DNA of 64,000 nucleotides, taken from contig NZ_RBLG01000001.1 of the NCBI RefSeq assembly GCF_003634585.1, positions 186,001-250,000 of the forward strand, given 5' to 3'. Shown here in pieces: positions 27,850-37,596 of this stretch. The notes below the pieces were generated by a model. It searched no databases and had not been told where the DNA came from. It worked only from the letters and a program-made list of their open reading frames with translations. Source of the DNA: Gillisia mitskevichiae (GTDB lineage: Bacteria > Bacteroidota > Bacteroidia > Flavobacteriales > Flavobacteriaceae). Position 1 is the first letter of the stretch, and the number at the start of each line of letters is the position of its first letter. A program made the translations under genes and the position numbers.

Positions 27850-29142
27850 ATGAAATACGATTTAATAGACAACTCACTTTATACAAAGAACCGCAAAAAC
27901 TTCATGTCCAAAATGAAGCCAAACAGCCTTGCGGTTTTTAACTCTAATGATATTTATCCGATAAGTGCAGATAGCACGATGCCGTTTCAACAAGCTCGAG
28001 ACATCTTTTATTTAAGCGGTGTAGACCAAGATAAAAGCATTTTAGTTTTATTTCCAGATGCTCCAAATAAGAAGCATAGAGAGATCCTTTTTCTTACTGA
28101 AACCAATGACCATATAGCCGTTTGGGAAGGTGAAAAATTAACTAAAGAAAAAGCTTTTGATACTAGTGGCATTAAAACAGTGTACTGGCTAAAGGAATTC
28201 GAAAAAGTGTTTTTCGAGATCATGACACAATGTGAAACTATTTATTTTAATACTAATGAGCATTATCGTGCAAATGTGGAAACACAGACAAGAGAAGCTA
28301 GATTTATAGATTGGTGTAAGCAAAAGTACCCTGCGCATCAAGTTGCAAAGAGTAATCCAATTCTTCAGAGATTGCGTTCTGTAAAAGATCAAATAGAATT
28401 AGATCAAATGCAGAAGGCATGTAATATTACCGAAAAAGCCTTCCGTAGAACTTTAGGTTTTGTAAAGCCAGGAGTATGGGAATACCAGATAGAAGCAGAA
28501 ATGATGCACGAATTCTTGAATAATCGTTCTCAAGGATTTGCATACACACCAATTATTGCTAGTGGAAATAACGCAAATGTGTTGCATTATGTAGAGAACA
28601 ATCAGCAATGTAAAGCAGGAGATCTAATTTTATTAGATACAGGAGCAGAGTATGCTAATTACTCTAGTGATATGTCAAGGACGATACCTGTTTCAGGAAA
28701 ATTCAATGCAAGACAAAAGGATGTTTACAATGCCGTAAATAGAGTGAAAAATGAAGCTCAAAAAATGCTTATTCCAGGAACTATTTGGGCCGATTATCAT
28801 GTAGAAGTAGGAAAATTAATGACTTCAGAGTTACTAGGTCTTGGATTATTAGATAAGGCTGATGTAAAAAATGAAGATCCAGACTGGCCTGCATATAAAA
28901 AATACTTCATGCACGGGACTTCTCACCATATTGGTTTGGATACTCACGATTACGGGATATTAACAGAGCCAATGCAGGCGAATCAAGTATTTACCGTAGA
29001 GCCGGGTATCTATATCCCTGCTGAAGGTTTCGGAATTAGATTAGAAGATGATCTTGTGATTCAAGAAAAAGGAGAGCCTTTCAATTTAATGCGCAACATT
29101 CCTATTGAAGTTGAAGAGATAGAAGATCTTATGAATTCTTAG
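27850..29142 (+). CDS. pepP: Xaa-Pro aminopeptidase (aminopeptidase P)
   Basis: Cytosolic metallopeptidase removing N-terminal residues before proline. 430 residues: an aminopeptidase-P N-terminal domain (about 1-170) and a pita-bread M24 domain. The dimetal ligands are visible: two Asp in LLDTGAEYANYSSDMSRT, His in HGTSHHIGL, and two Glu in TVEPGIYIP and IRLEDDL. Followed by its own strong terminator. Confidence 0.95.
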   Translation: MKYDLIDNSLYTKNRKNFMSKMKPNSLAVFNSNDIYPISADSTMPFQQARDIFYLSGVDQDKSILVLFPDAPNKKHREILFLTETNDHIAVWEGEKLTKEKAFDTSGIKTVYWLKEFEKVFFEIMTQCETIYFNTNEHYRANVETQTREARFIDWCKQKYPAHQVAKSNPILQRLRSVKDQIELDQMQKACNITEKAFRRTLGFVKPGVWEYQIEAEMMHEFLNNRSQGFAYTPIIASGNNANVLHYVENNQQCKAGDLILLDTGAEYANYSSDMSRTIPVSGKFNARQKDVYNAVNRVKNEAQKMLIPGTIWADYHVEVGKLMTSELLGLGLLDKADVKNEDPDWPAYKKYFMHGTSHHIGLDTHDYGILTEPMQANQVFTVEPGIYIPAEGFGIRLEDDLVIQEKGEPFNLMRNIPIEVEEIEDLMNS

Positions 29143-29167
29143 AGTTCCATAAATTATTATAAAAATG

Positions 29168-29205
29168 AGCCTGCTGGAATTTAATTTTCGGCAGGCTTTT
29201 TTTTT
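29168..29205 (+). terminator. Terminator of pepP
   Basis: AGCCTGC and GCAGGCT arms over a 16-nt loop, followed by nine T residues, 25 nt after the pepP stop. Confidence 0.9.
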
Positions 29206-29230
29206 CAGCATATTCAGAATTGTCAAAGAT

Positions 29231-29325
29231 CCTTCGACTCCGCTCAGGGTTACAAATCACATTATTTCAATTGCTCAATTATATTCAACCTGTCCCATCG
29301 ATCTTTCCGAAACCTATCGGGATCG
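29231..29325. repeat. Intergenic REP-like sequence
   Basis: The stretch contains CCTTCGACTCCGCTCAGGG (29231-29249), a more GC-rich motif that I recall as an interspersed intergenic element in flavobacterial genomes (memory, not tested). It also holds an imperfect hairpin at 29299-29325 (CGATC..CCGA..TCGG..GATCG). It lies between pepP and the end of brnQ and codes for nothing convincing. Short open frames here are chance. Confidence 0.55.
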
Positions 29326-29349
29326 AGATGTCTTCGCAAAGTTTAAAGC

Positions 29350-30639
29350 TTACTCAGTTTGTGGTGAGCGATTTGAAATACTCTTCTCATAAAAATAACT
29401 TCCGAAAAAAGCTAGAGTTGCAGGAATCACCCATCCTAAGCCATATTCAGATAATGGTATATATAGTTGAATATTAGCAAATAGCTCTTCAGAAATCACA
29501 TATTTTAAAGCATCGGGAAGACTAAAAATCAAGGTTGCAATCACCACAGCTTTCATTATAAACTTCGTTCTAAAATTAATAGGCATCACATTTAACAAGA
29601 TCAATACAATAGTTAAAGGATAGATTAATAATAAAACTGGCAGGGCAATTTCTATTATAGCATTTACAGATAAAGCTCCTACCGCAATACCCACAACACA
29701 AGCCATGATCACCGTAATGGAATAAACATGTGGTTTTTTTATTCTTTCTGCCATGAAATCTGCAGTTCCAGTAACAATTCCTACAGCTGTGGTAAAACAA
29801 GCAAGCGCTACCAAGATAGCAAGGCAAACCTGAGCAACACCACCTAAATTAAGAAGACTAATACCCAATAACAATTCTGTTCTAGTTACATCTTGAGGAA
29901 ATTCGGAATTTACCAGTGCTCCATTAAAAATTAAACCTCCATAGACCAATAATAAGCTTAAGCCAGCCAATACGGCTGCGCTAGAAATTAGCTGACGAAT
30001 TTCTATTGTAGAGCTATATCCTTTCAATTTCACTGAAATTATAATTACCCCTCCTACGACTAAGGCCGCGATAGCATCGAAGGTTTGATAACCTTCAAAG
30101 AAACCTAAAAGGATTGGGAGCTCGGCTAAATTGGTACTCATAGGTTTATATTCAGTAAAAAACCCTGAAAAAATTATAGCCAACAACAATATTAAAATTG
30201 CAGGTGTTAAGTACTTACCGATATTATTAATTACGGTAGAGCGTTTTATCACAAAAATAAAAACCAGCAAAAAATAACCAATACTCGTTATAAGGGGTGA
30301 AATGTTGAAGAATGGAGCAATTGCAATCTCATGAGTGACAGCTGCAGTCCTAGGACTTGGGAGAGCTATAACTATTATATAGATCAAGACGCAAAAGATC
30401 ATACTGAAGATTGGTGAGATCTTTTCAGCAAAACTAAACATACTTCCTTGAAGTCTTGCATGTGCAAAAATCCCTAGCAAAGGCAAACCTACAGCCGAGA
30501 TTATAAAACCTAATGCCACTAAATACCATTCCGAACCCGCTAGAAACCCCAAGAATGGAGGCAAAATTAAGTTCCCGGCTCCAAAGAATAATGCAAATAG
30601 CGCGAAGCCAACAATTAAACTTTCATTATTAAATTTCAT
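29350..30639 (-). CDS. brnQ: Branched-chain amino acid transport system II carrier protein (BrnQ)
   Basis: Inner-membrane symporter for leucine, isoleucine and valine of the LIVCS family. 429 residues with about 12 hydrophobic helices. The N-terminal FALFALFFGAGNLILPPFLG and SPRTAAVTHE segments are diagnostic. The ion coupling (Na or H) is not decided by sequence here. Transcribed alone; the 3' end runs into the REP-like spacer. Confidence 0.93.
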   Translation of the reverse strand: MKFNNESLIVGFALFALFFGAGNLILPPFLGFLAGSEWYLVALGFIISAVGLPLLGIFAHARLQGSMFSFAEKISPIFSMIFCVLIYIIVIALPSPRTAAVTHEIAIAPFFNISPLITSIGYFLLVFIFVIKRSTVINNIGKYLTPAILILLLAIIFSGFFTEYKPMSTNLAELPILLGFFEGYQTFDAIAALVVGGVIIISVKLKGYSSTIEIRQLISSAAVLAGLSLLLVYGGLIFNGALVNSEFPQDVTRTELLLGISLLNLGGVAQVCLAILVALACFTTAVGIVTGTADFMAERIKKPHVYSITVIMACVVGIAVGALSVNAIIEIALPVLLLIYPLTIVLILLNVMPINFRTKFIMKAVVIATLIFSLPDALKYVISEELFANIQLYIPLSEYGLGWVIPATLAFFGSYFYEKSISNRSPQTE

Positions 30640-30762
30640 TTCTTTAAATGTTTGTAACTGGGGATTCTATTTAGATTATTATAAATACTTTTCTATCGAA
30701 AAATATAACTAGATAAGGCGAATTTCATATTGCCAATTAAATTATTATAATATATTATAGAA

Positions 30763-31533
30763 ATGATGCAAATGTATAAAAATACCAAGCTCTTTTACCG
30801 TTCTATAGGAACAGGAAATCCATTATTACTTTTACACGGATTTTTAGAAAGTAGTTCTATTTGGGATCCTTTTGTTGAAGAACTATCAAAAAGACGACAA
30901 GTGATTACGATAGACCTTCCCGGTCATGGAAAATCAGGTAGTTTGGAAGAGGTACACAGCATGGATTTAATGGCAGATGCAGTCTTTAATGTTTTACAGC
31001 AACTTAAGACTGAGCAGGTTACCATAATTGGGCATTCTATGGGTGGTTATGTAAGTTTGGCATTCTGTAAAAAATTCCCTATACTAACCAAAGGACTTGT
31101 GCTTCTAAATTCTACTCCTGAACCTGACAATGAGGACCGGAAAAAGAACAGAGATCGAGCCATTAAAATTATAAAAAATAATAAAGAGAGCTATGTGAGT
31201 ATGGCGATCTCCAATTTGTTAAGTGAAAAAAATAGGACCTGTTTTCCTAAAGAGCTCGAAAAATTAAAGAATGAGGCTTTAAATTTTTCTGAAGATGGAA
31301 TTATCGCAGCATTAAAAGGTATGAAAATTCGTACAGATCTTACATCCACTTTAACTCTTTATAATGGACCAAAACATATAATTGCTGGTATGAGTGATCC
31401 TATACTTAAATTTTCTGATATTCAGACCATTGCGGAGGCAACAAATTCTAGCTTTTTATCACTCGATGGTGGTCATCTTTCGTTTATAGAAAACAAAAGA
31501 GAATTAATTGAATTAATGCATTTCATCGATTAA
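30763..31533 (+). CDS. Alpha/beta hydrolase
   Basis: A 256-residue cytosolic hydrolase with LLLHGFLESSSIWDP (oxyanion region), nucleophile elbow GHSMGGYVS, and the C-terminal His in DGGHLSFIE. The catalytic triad looks complete. Substrate unknown; the fold overlaps with esterases such as MenH and BioH, and neither pathway is nearby. Start could be any of three closely spaced ATGs at 30763, 30766 and 30772. Confidence 0.88.
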   Translation: MMQMYKNTKLFYRSIGTGNPLLLLHGFLESSSIWDPFVEELSKRRQVITIDLPGHGKSGSLEEVHSMDLMADAVFNVLQQLKTEQVTIIGHSMGGYVSLAFCKKFPILTKGLVLLNSTPEPDNEDRKKNRDRAIKIIKNNKESYVSMAISNLLSEKNRTCFPKELEKLKNEALNFSEDGIIAALKGMKIRTDLTSTLTLYNGPKHIIAGMSDPILKFSDIQTIAEATNSSFLSLDGGHLSFIENKRELIELMHFID

Positions 31534-31574
31534 TTAACACATTACGTCGATAATTAACTTTTTTTTAATACTTT

Positions 31575-31582
31575 TAAATTTG
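31575..31582 (+). promoter_or_regulatory. Putative -7 box for the small zinc-ribbon-like gene
   Basis: TAAATTTG fits TAnnTTTG and ends 20 nt before the ATG at 31603. No TTG is seen at the right distance upstream. Confidence 0.4.
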
Positions 31583-31602
31583 CAACAAAGAAAATTAAGC
31601 TT

Positions 31603-31863
31603 ATGAATACCAAATCTAAAAAATCCTTTTCGTTCGCAGAAGCCTATTGCAGCATCTTCGGACATCAATTAAAGGTGTCTAAAAATGTAACAGATCACAT
31701 CCACGAATACCAATGCGCTAAGTGTAAAGTGGAAATGACAGATACAGCCAATGGTCTTTTGGCGAGATTAACCCCGAAGTTTAAAGAGACAAATAAATAT
31801 TTAGCAAATTTTTACAAAAGAAGACGCCGAACAAAGCAGCGTCAGTTTGCAAATGCTTCCTAG
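31603..31863 (+). CDS. Small basic zinc-ribbon-like protein, unknown function
   Basis: An 86-residue protein with a possible metal site: Cys16 and His21 in CSIFGH, then Cys38 and Cys41 in CAKC. The spacing resembles the CxxxGH...CxxC pattern of DUF1660-type small proteins. The C-terminal third is strongly basic (KRRRRTKQRQ), so binding to nucleic acid is possible but not shown. Its stop overlaps by 4 nt the stop of the convergent thiL. Own -7 box upstream. A short gene, but its coding nature is supported by the motif and composition. Confidence 0.7.
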   Translation: MNTKSKKSFSFAEAYCSIFGHQLKVSKNVTDHIHEYQCAKCKVEMTDTANGLLARLTPKFKETNKYLANFYKRRRRTKQRQFANAS

Positions 31864-32918
31864 TCTTCTGCATCGTTTTCCATAGCGTTCCAACCTTTAG
31901 CTATTAATGGAATTTTAGTGTTCCCTCTGGTAATTAAATGCATTCCTTCATTTTCTTCAGTCATATGACCTATAATTGAAAAATTAGGATTTGCCTTGAT
32001 CTTTTCAAAATCTGTTTGTGACACTGTGAACAGCAATTCATAATCTTCCCCTCCACTTAATGCTATGGTGGTGCTATCTATTTCGAATTCTTCACAAACA
32101 GAAATCATAGAAGGATCTAATGGGATTTTGTCTTCAAATAAGTTAACTCCAGTTTTAGAATTTTTACACAAGTGCATGATTTCCGAAGATAAGCCATCAC
32201 TTATATCTATCATAGAAGTAGGCTTAACCTCTAAAGATTTCAGCAATCCAGAAACATCTCTTCTGGCTTCCGGTTTCAATTGTCTTTCAATTAAGTAGGT
32301 GTAGGCATCAAGATCTGGCTGTGAGTTTGGATTCACTTTAAAAACCTCTTTTTCACGTTCTAAGATCTGTAAACCCATGTAGGCAGCGCCCAGATCTCCA
32401 GTAACCACTAAAAGATCATTAGGTTTTGCCCCAGTTCTATAAACAACATCTTCTTTATCTGCAACACCAATGGCAGTAATACTAATTAAAAGCCCCTTTG
32501 TAGAAGAAGTCGTATCACCCCCAACTACATCTATATTATATAATTTAGCTGCTAACTCTATTCCTGAGTATAATTCTTCTAAAGCCTCCACCGGAAATCT
32601 GTTAGAACATGCAATTCCAACAGTAATTTGAGTTGCGACGCCATTCATAGCATAAACATCAGATAGGTTTACCATCACTGCCTTATAGCCTAAATGTTTT
32701 AATGGCATATAAGCAAGATCAAAATGCACTCCTTCTACTAAAAGATCTGTAGTTAAAATAGCTTGTTTCCCTTCAAAATTTAAAACTGCCGCATCATCTC
32801 CAATTCCTTTGATAGTGGATGGTAATTTACTATCTAGATTTTTGGTTAACAGGTCTATCAAACCAAATTCCCCTAACTCTGAAAGTTTTGTTCTACTTTG
32901 TTGACTATCTTCTAGCAT
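31860..32918 (-). CDS. thiL: Thiamine-phosphate kinase
   Basis: Phosphorylates thiamine monophosphate to the cofactor thiamine pyrophosphate. 352 residues of the AIR synthase-related ATP-grasp-like fold, with IGDDAAVL, TTDLLVEGVHFD, GDTTSS and SGGEDYELLF motifs typical of ThiL. No TPP riboswitch is evident upstream and no other thiamine gene is adjacent. Confidence 0.95.
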   Translation of the reverse strand: MLEDSQQSRTKLSELGEFGLIDLLTKNLDSKLPSTIKGIGDDAAVLNFEGKQAILTTDLLVEGVHFDLAYMPLKHLGYKAVMVNLSDVYAMNGVATQITVGIACSNRFPVEALEELYSGIELAAKLYNIDVVGGDTTSSTKGLLISITAIGVADKEDVVYRTGAKPNDLLVVTGDLGAAYMGLQILEREKEVFKVNPNSQPDLDAYTYLIERQLKPEARRDVSGLLKSLEVKPTSMIDISDGLSSEIMHLCKNSKTGVNLFEDKIPLDPSMISVCEEFEIDSTTIALSGGEDYELLFTVSQTDFEKIKANPNFSIIGHMTEENEGMHLITRGNTKIPLIAKGWNAMENDAED

Positions 32919-33127
32919 GATCTTTTAAATTTTAGAATGTGCAAAATAACTGAATATTCTCTCAAAAAGCATTGTTTTAATAGCATTTGTGATTTTAAGA
33001 TATCGTAAAATAGCAATATTTATAATTGATTTATTCAACTGAAAAAACTGAATAAGCTCATTAGACTTGCCTATATCCCTATTCTTAAAACATATCTAGC
33101 TGCTATGGTAAACCGCTTGTTTTGTAG

Positions 33128-33135
33128 TATATTTG
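33128..33135 (+). promoter_or_regulatory. Putative -7 box of the suf operon
   Basis: TATATTTG matches TAnnTTTG, ending 27 nt before the sufA ATG at 33163. A clear -33 box is not seen. It is the only candidate start point for the long suf transcript in the 244-nt gap after thiL. Confidence 0.5.
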
Positions 33136-33162
33136 CAGCAAATTAGGACTAATCTTTTAAGT

Positions 33163-33492
33163 ATGATAAAGGTAAGCGAAGACGCAAAAAAAAGGATAGC
33201 AATGCTTATGACCGATGAAGGTTATAATGCAACAATTGACTTTGTACGCGTTGGTGTGAAAAGTGGAGGTTGCTCAGGATTATCTTATGAATTGAAGTTT
33301 GATAAATCCCAACTGGAAAACGATAAGCTTTTTACAGATAATGATGTAAAAATCGTTGTCGACAAAAAAAGTGTTTTATATCTAGCAGGAACAATTCTTG
33401 AATATTCTGGCGGGCTAAACGGCAAAGGTTTTGTGTTCAATAATCCGAATGCACAACGAACTTGTGGATGTGGTGAAAGTTTTTCACTATAG
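33163..33492 (+). CDS. sufA: Iron-sulfur cluster assembly accessory protein (A-type carrier)
   Basis: A 109-residue HesB/IscA/SufA-type carrier that receives clusters from the SufBCD scaffold and delivers them to client proteins. The three ligand cysteines are Cys37 (SGGCSGLSY), Cys101 and Cys103 (TCGCGES). The ATG at 33163 is preferred over the TTG at 33133 because the family starts here and the longer form overlaps the promoter. First gene of the suf locus. Confidence 0.94.
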   Translation: MIKVSEDAKKRIAMLMTDEGYNATIDFVRVGVKSGGCSGLSYELKFDKSQLENDKLFTDNDVKIVVDKKSVLYLAGTILEYSGGLNGKGFVFNNPNAQRTCGCGESFSL

Positions 33493-33559
33493 TTTAAAAA
33501 TAAAAAAAGAATAAGGATAGGTGTTTTATTAACCTGTTGCTTTTTTACAAAATACAAAT

Positions 33560-35005
33560 ATGGCATATACTGAAGACGATTTAAAGAAGGAGCTTGAAAC
33601 CAAAGAGTATGAGTATGGCTTTTATACCGATTTTAAATCGGATACTTTCCCTATTGGTTTAAATGAAGATATCGTTCGAGCTATTTCTAAGAAAAAAGAT
33701 GAGCCAGAATGGATGACGAACTGGAGATTGGAAGCTTTTAGAGAATGGGAAAAAATGATCGAGCCTGAATGGGCTAATGTTCATTACAAAAAACCAGATT
33801 TTCAAGCTATCTCTTATTACTCGGCTCCGCAAACTGTAGATCCTAATAAAACATTAGACGATGTAGATCCAGATCTACTTGCGATGTATAAGAAACTAGG
33901 GATCTCTGTAGATGAGCAAAAGAAGATGAATAATGTTGCAATGGATATTGTAGTAGATTCTGTTTCGGTTGCAACAACCTTCAAAAAGACTTTAGGCGAG
34001 AAGGGGATTATTTTTATGAGTATTTCAGATGCTATTAAAGAGCATCCAGAACTTGTGAAGAAATACCTTGGAACTGTTGTTCCGCAAAAAGATAATTTTT
34101 ATGCAGCATTAAATTCTGCTGTATTTAGCGATGGTTCTTTCTGTTACATTCCAAAAGGTGTAAAATGCCCAATGGAACTTTCAACATACTTTAGAATAAA
34201 TCAGGCAGGAACAGGACAATTTGAAAGAACTCTTTTAGTTGCAGATGAAGGTAGTTATGTGAGTTACCTTGAGGGATGTACTGCTCCTTCAAGAGATGAA
34301 AATCAATTACACGCTGCAGTTGTGGAGCTTATCGCCCTAGATGACGCAGAGATAAAATATTCTACTGTACAAAACTGGTATCCTGGTAATAAAGAAGGAA
34401 AAGGTGGAGTTTATAATTTTGTGACCAAACGTGGAATTTGCGAGAAAAACGCAAAGATATCTTGGACACAAGTTGAAACTGGATCTGCTGTTACTTGGAA
34501 ATATCCTTCTTGTATCTTAAAAGGAGATAATTCTATTGGTGAATTTTACTCTATTGCTGTAACCAACAATTTTCAGCAAGCAGATACTGGAACTAAAATG
34601 ATCCATTTAGGAAAGAACACTAAAAGTACTATTATCTCTAAAGGGATCTCTGCAGGGAAATCCCAGAATTCTTATCGAGGATTAGTTCAGATAAATAGTA
34701 GAGCAGACAATGCTCGAAATTTCTCACAATGTGATTCTCTTTTAATGGGGAATGAATGCGGTGCGCACACCTTCCCTTATATTGAAGTGAAAAACAAAAC
34801 CGCTCAGGTAGAGCATGAGGCAACTACGAGTAAAATTGGGGAAGACCAAATCTTTTATTGCAATCAACGAGGTATAGATACAGAGAAAGCAATTGCTCTT
34901 ATTGTAAATGGTTTTAGTAAAGAAGTACTGAACAACCTACCAATGGAATTTGCTGTAGAGGCTCAAAAATTATTGGAAATATCCCTTGAGGGATCAGTTG
35001 GATAA
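33560..35005 (+). CDS. sufB: Fe-S cluster assembly scaffold protein SufB
   Basis: Scaffold subunit of the SufBC2D complex, cytosolic. 481 residues, the usual size. Key parts include the N-terminal helical region, the beta-helix core ([20 protein letters not shown]) and the C-terminal [22 protein letters not shown] motif. It begins 67 nt after sufA. A small lipoprotein gene, not sufC, follows. Confidence 0.97.
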   Translation: MAYTEDDLKKELETKEYEYGFYTDFKSDTFPIGLNEDIVRAISKKKDEPEWMTNWRLEAFREWEKMIEPEWANVHYKKPDFQAISYYSAPQTVDPNKTLDDVDPDLLAMYKKLGISVDEQKKMNNVAMDIVVDSVSVATTFKKTLGEKGIIFMSISDAIKEHPELVKKYLGTVVPQKDNFYAALNSAVFSDGSFCYIPKGVKCPMELSTYFRINQAGTGQFERTLLVADEGSYVSYLEGCTAPSRDENQLHAAVVELIALDDAEIKYSTVQNWYPGNKEGKGGVYNFVTKRGICEKNAKISWTQVETGSAVTWKYPSCILKGDNSIGEFYSIAVTNNFQQADTGTKMIHLGKNTKSTIISKGISAGKSQNSYRGLVQINSRADNARNFSQCDSLLMGNECGAHTFPYIEVKNKTAQVEHEATTSKIGEDQIFYCNQRGIDTEKAIALIVNGFSKEVLNNLPMEFAVEAQKLLEISLEGSVG

Positions 35006-35013
35006 ATTGAAGA

Positions 35014-35388
35014 ATGAAGAAATTTCTATTTTTAATAAGCGTTATTTTACTTGCTTCAGCTTGTGACAATGAACCTGAAAAGCAACCAGAAATGCAGGTT
35101 GCTGAAAAGGTAGCTGATAGCATACTTGTTTATCAAGGGGATTTTATTTCTGTGGGAAAATCGGCAGTTTTAAAAGGTGATAAATTCATTTATCAGGTAA
35201 AAATGGATTCTGTTGCTTCACAGTTAACCGACAGTTTAAATGCTTTCAAAAAAGATGAAAATAGCATTGTTCCAATAAAAGTTAAAGGACAAGTAAAAGA
35301 TAATGTAAAAGCAGAAGGCTATTCAAAATTAATTGAAATAACCGAAGTGCTAGAAATAATGGCGAAACCCATTACAGAAAACGAATAA
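35014..35388 (+). CDS. Small lipoprotein inside the suf operon
   Basis: A 124-residue lipoprotein precursor (MKKFLFLISVILLASAC, Cys17 lipidated) starting 8 nt after sufB and ending 39 nt before sufC. The mature part is a compact beta-rich segment: VYQGDFISVGKSAVLKG, VPIKVKGQVKD and IEITEVLEI suggest a small barrel. It contains no Cys other than Cys17, so it should not bind a cluster itself. I do not recognise a named family. Its place between sufB and sufC is odd for a cytosolic pathway. Confidence 0.8.
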   Translation: MKKFLFLISVILLASACDNEPEKQPEMQVAEKVADSILVYQGDFISVGKSAVLKGDKFIYQVKMDSVASQLTDSLNAFKKDENSIVPIKVKGQVKDNVKAEGYSKLIEITEVLEIMAKPITENE

Positions 35389-35427
35389 ATAATTTATCCG
35401 ATTTTTTCGGAAAAATATAATAGACAC

Positions 35428-36180
35428 ATGCTTAAAATAAAGAATTTACAGGCCAACATAGAGGATAAAGAAATCCTTAAAGGAATTAATCTGGAAATTA
35501 ACCCAGGAGAAGTACATGCTATCATGGGACCTAATGGTTCAGGGAAAAGTACACTTTCTTCTGTTATTGCTGGTAAGGAAGAGTATACAATGACAGGCGG
35601 AGAGATCTTGTTTGAAGGAGAAGATCTTTCAGAATTAGACCCTGAAGAAAGAGCTCATAAAGGAATTTTCTTGTCTTTTCAATATCCAGTTGAGATCCCA
35701 GGAGTTTCAGTAACAAATTTTATGAAAGCATCTATTAATGCTCATAGAAAAGCTCAAGGCTTAGCAGATATGCCAGCAAAGGATTTGTTGAAGATGATTC
35801 GTGATAAATCTGAATTATTAGAAATAGATCGTAAGTTCTTGTCTCGTTCTTTAAACCAAGGATTTTCTGGTGGTGAGAAAAAGAGAAATGAGATCTTTCA
35901 AATGGCAATGTTAAACCCAAAGTTGGCAATTTTAGATGAAACTGATTCTGGTTTAGATATCGATGCTCTTAAGGTTGTTGCCAATGGTGTAAATAAATTG
36001 AGAAGCGCAGATAATTCAGTTTTATTAATTACACACTACCAACGTTTATTAGATTATATAGTTCCAGATTTTGTTCATGTAATGGTAGATGGGAAAATCG
36101 TGAAATCTGGCACAAAAGAATTGGCTTACGAATTGGAAGAAAGAGGTTATGATTGGGTTAAACCAGAAAAAACGGTTTAA
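35428..36180 (+). CDS. sufC: Fe-S cluster assembly ATPase SufC
   Basis: ABC-type ATPase of the SufBC2D scaffold. 250 residues with Walker A GPNGSGKST at 34-42, the signature FSGGEKKRNE, and Walker B plus catalytic Glu in LAILDETDSGLD. All motifs are intact. Confidence 0.97.
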   Translation: MLKIKNLQANIEDKEILKGINLEINPGEVHAIMGPNGSGKSTLSSVIAGKEEYTMTGGEILFEGEDLSELDPEERAHKGIFLSFQYPVEIPGVSVTNFMKASINAHRKAQGLADMPAKDLLKMIRDKSELLEIDRKFLSRSLNQGFSGGEKKRNEIFQMAMLNPKLAILDETDSGLDIDALKVVANGVNKLRSADNSVLLITHYQRLLDYIVPDFVHVMVDGKIVKSGTKELAYELEERGYDWVKPEKTV

Positions 36181-36231
36181 GACTATTTTTGAAGTTACCC
36201 GAGTATTAACCAAGATAAAGAAACGCACACA

Positions 36232-37548
36232 ATGGAATTAAAAGATAAATTATTATCCTCTTTTATGGCTTTTGAAGAAGCCTTCGATGTGGATACAGAT
36301 ATACATCAATTAAGAAGTGATGCCATTAAGGAATTTGAAACTCTAGGTTTTCCATCTAAAAAAGATGAAGCCTGGAAATACACTTCTTTAAATTCGGTAT
36401 TAAAACATGACTATAGCGTATTTCCAAATAAGGAAGATGCTATAGATTATAAGGATATCAAAAAATATCTAATTCACGATATAGATTCGTATAAATTAAT
36501 CTTTATAGATGGAATTTACTCATCTCATTTATCGCAAACCACACACGATAAGATTGATGTTTGTTTAATGTCTTCTGCATTAAGCAAGTCTAAGTACAAG
36601 CCGATTATAGAGAATTATTTCAACAAGATAGTTCCAAAAAATAGTGGATTAAATGCCTTAAACACTGCATTTTCTAAAGAAGGAGCGTTTATTCATATTC
36701 ACGATAATAAATCGGCAGATATGCCAATTCAAATTATCAATTTTTCTACAGGTAATGAATCGGCATTATTGGTGCAACCTAGAAATCTTATTGTAGTTGG
36801 GGAAAATTCTCAGGTTCAGATTATAGAAAGACATCAGAGCTTAACAGATCATCCTGTTTTCACTAATTCTGTAACAGAAGTTTTTGTTGAGAAAAGAGCT
36901 ATTGTAGATTATTATAAGATCCAGAATGACAGACATTCTGCTTCTTTAATAGATAATACTTTTGTGGAGCAGAAAGAAGAAAGTTATTGTTTTATGCATA
37001 CATTTTCTTTCGGTGGAAAATTAACCAGAAACAATCTAAACTTTTATCAAAAAGGAGAACGTTCTGAATCTACTTTAAAAGGAATTACTATAATTGAAGA
37101 TAAGCAACATGTAGATCATAACACGCTTGTTCATCATACTTCTCCAAATTGCGAAAGCCACCAGGATTATAAAGGAATCTTCGCCGAGAATTCTACTGGT
37201 GTATTTAATGGAAGAGTTTTGGTAGATAAAGAAGCACAAAAGATCAATGCTTTCCAATCTAACAATAATATTCTTTTAGACGATAAGGCAACTATTAACT
37301 CTAAACCTCAGCTGGAAATTTTTGCAGATGACGTTAAATGTAGTCACGGTTGTACTATTGGACAATTAGATGAAGAGTCTTTATTTTATATGCGTTCAAG
37401 AGGAATTCCATTAAAAGAAGCCCGTGCATTATTAATGTATGCCTTTGCTAATAATGTGATGGAAAGTGTGAAGATCCCAGAGATCAAAAAGAGAATTACA
37501 CATCAAATTGCGCTTAAATTAGGAGTGAATTTAGGTTTTGATCTTTAA
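36232..37548 (+). CDS. sufD: Fe-S cluster assembly protein SufD
   Basis: SufB paralogue and partner in the scaffold complex. 438 residues with the C-terminal block KCSHGCTIGQLDEESLFYMRSRGI and central beta-helix. Lies 51 nt after sufC and 48 nt before sufS. Confidence 0.95.
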   Translation: MELKDKLLSSFMAFEEAFDVDTDIHQLRSDAIKEFETLGFPSKKDEAWKYTSLNSVLKHDYSVFPNKEDAIDYKDIKKYLIHDIDSYKLIFIDGIYSSHLSQTTHDKIDVCLMSSALSKSKYKPIIENYFNKIVPKNSGLNALNTAFSKEGAFIHIHDNKSADMPIQIINFSTGNESALLVQPRNLIVVGENSQVQIIERHQSLTDHPVFTNSVTEVFVEKRAIVDYYKIQNDRHSASLIDNTFVEQKEESYCFMHTFSFGGKLTRNNLNFYQKGERSESTLKGITIIEDKQHVDHNTLVHHTSPNCESHQDYKGIFAENSTGVFNGRVLVDKEAQKINAFQSNNNILLDDKATINSKPQLEIFADDVKCSHGCTIGQLDEESLFYMRSRGIPLKEARALLMYAFANNVMESVKIPEIKKRITHQIALKLGVNLGFDL

Positions 37549-37596
37549 TTCTTAAAACTTCAAATTATTATTTCTGAAGATTTAAATTGAAAGCAT

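Noticed and set aside
29165-29477. Short open frames of 75-85 codons between pepP and brnQ.
   Set aside because: They start in the pepP terminator, run through the REP-like sequence and end antisense to brnQ; no protein-like composition or family motif.
32919-33127. TPP riboswitch in front of thiL or regulatory RNA before sufA.
   Set aside because: No THI-box core sequence on either strand and no conserved hairpin apart from weak AT-rich pairing.
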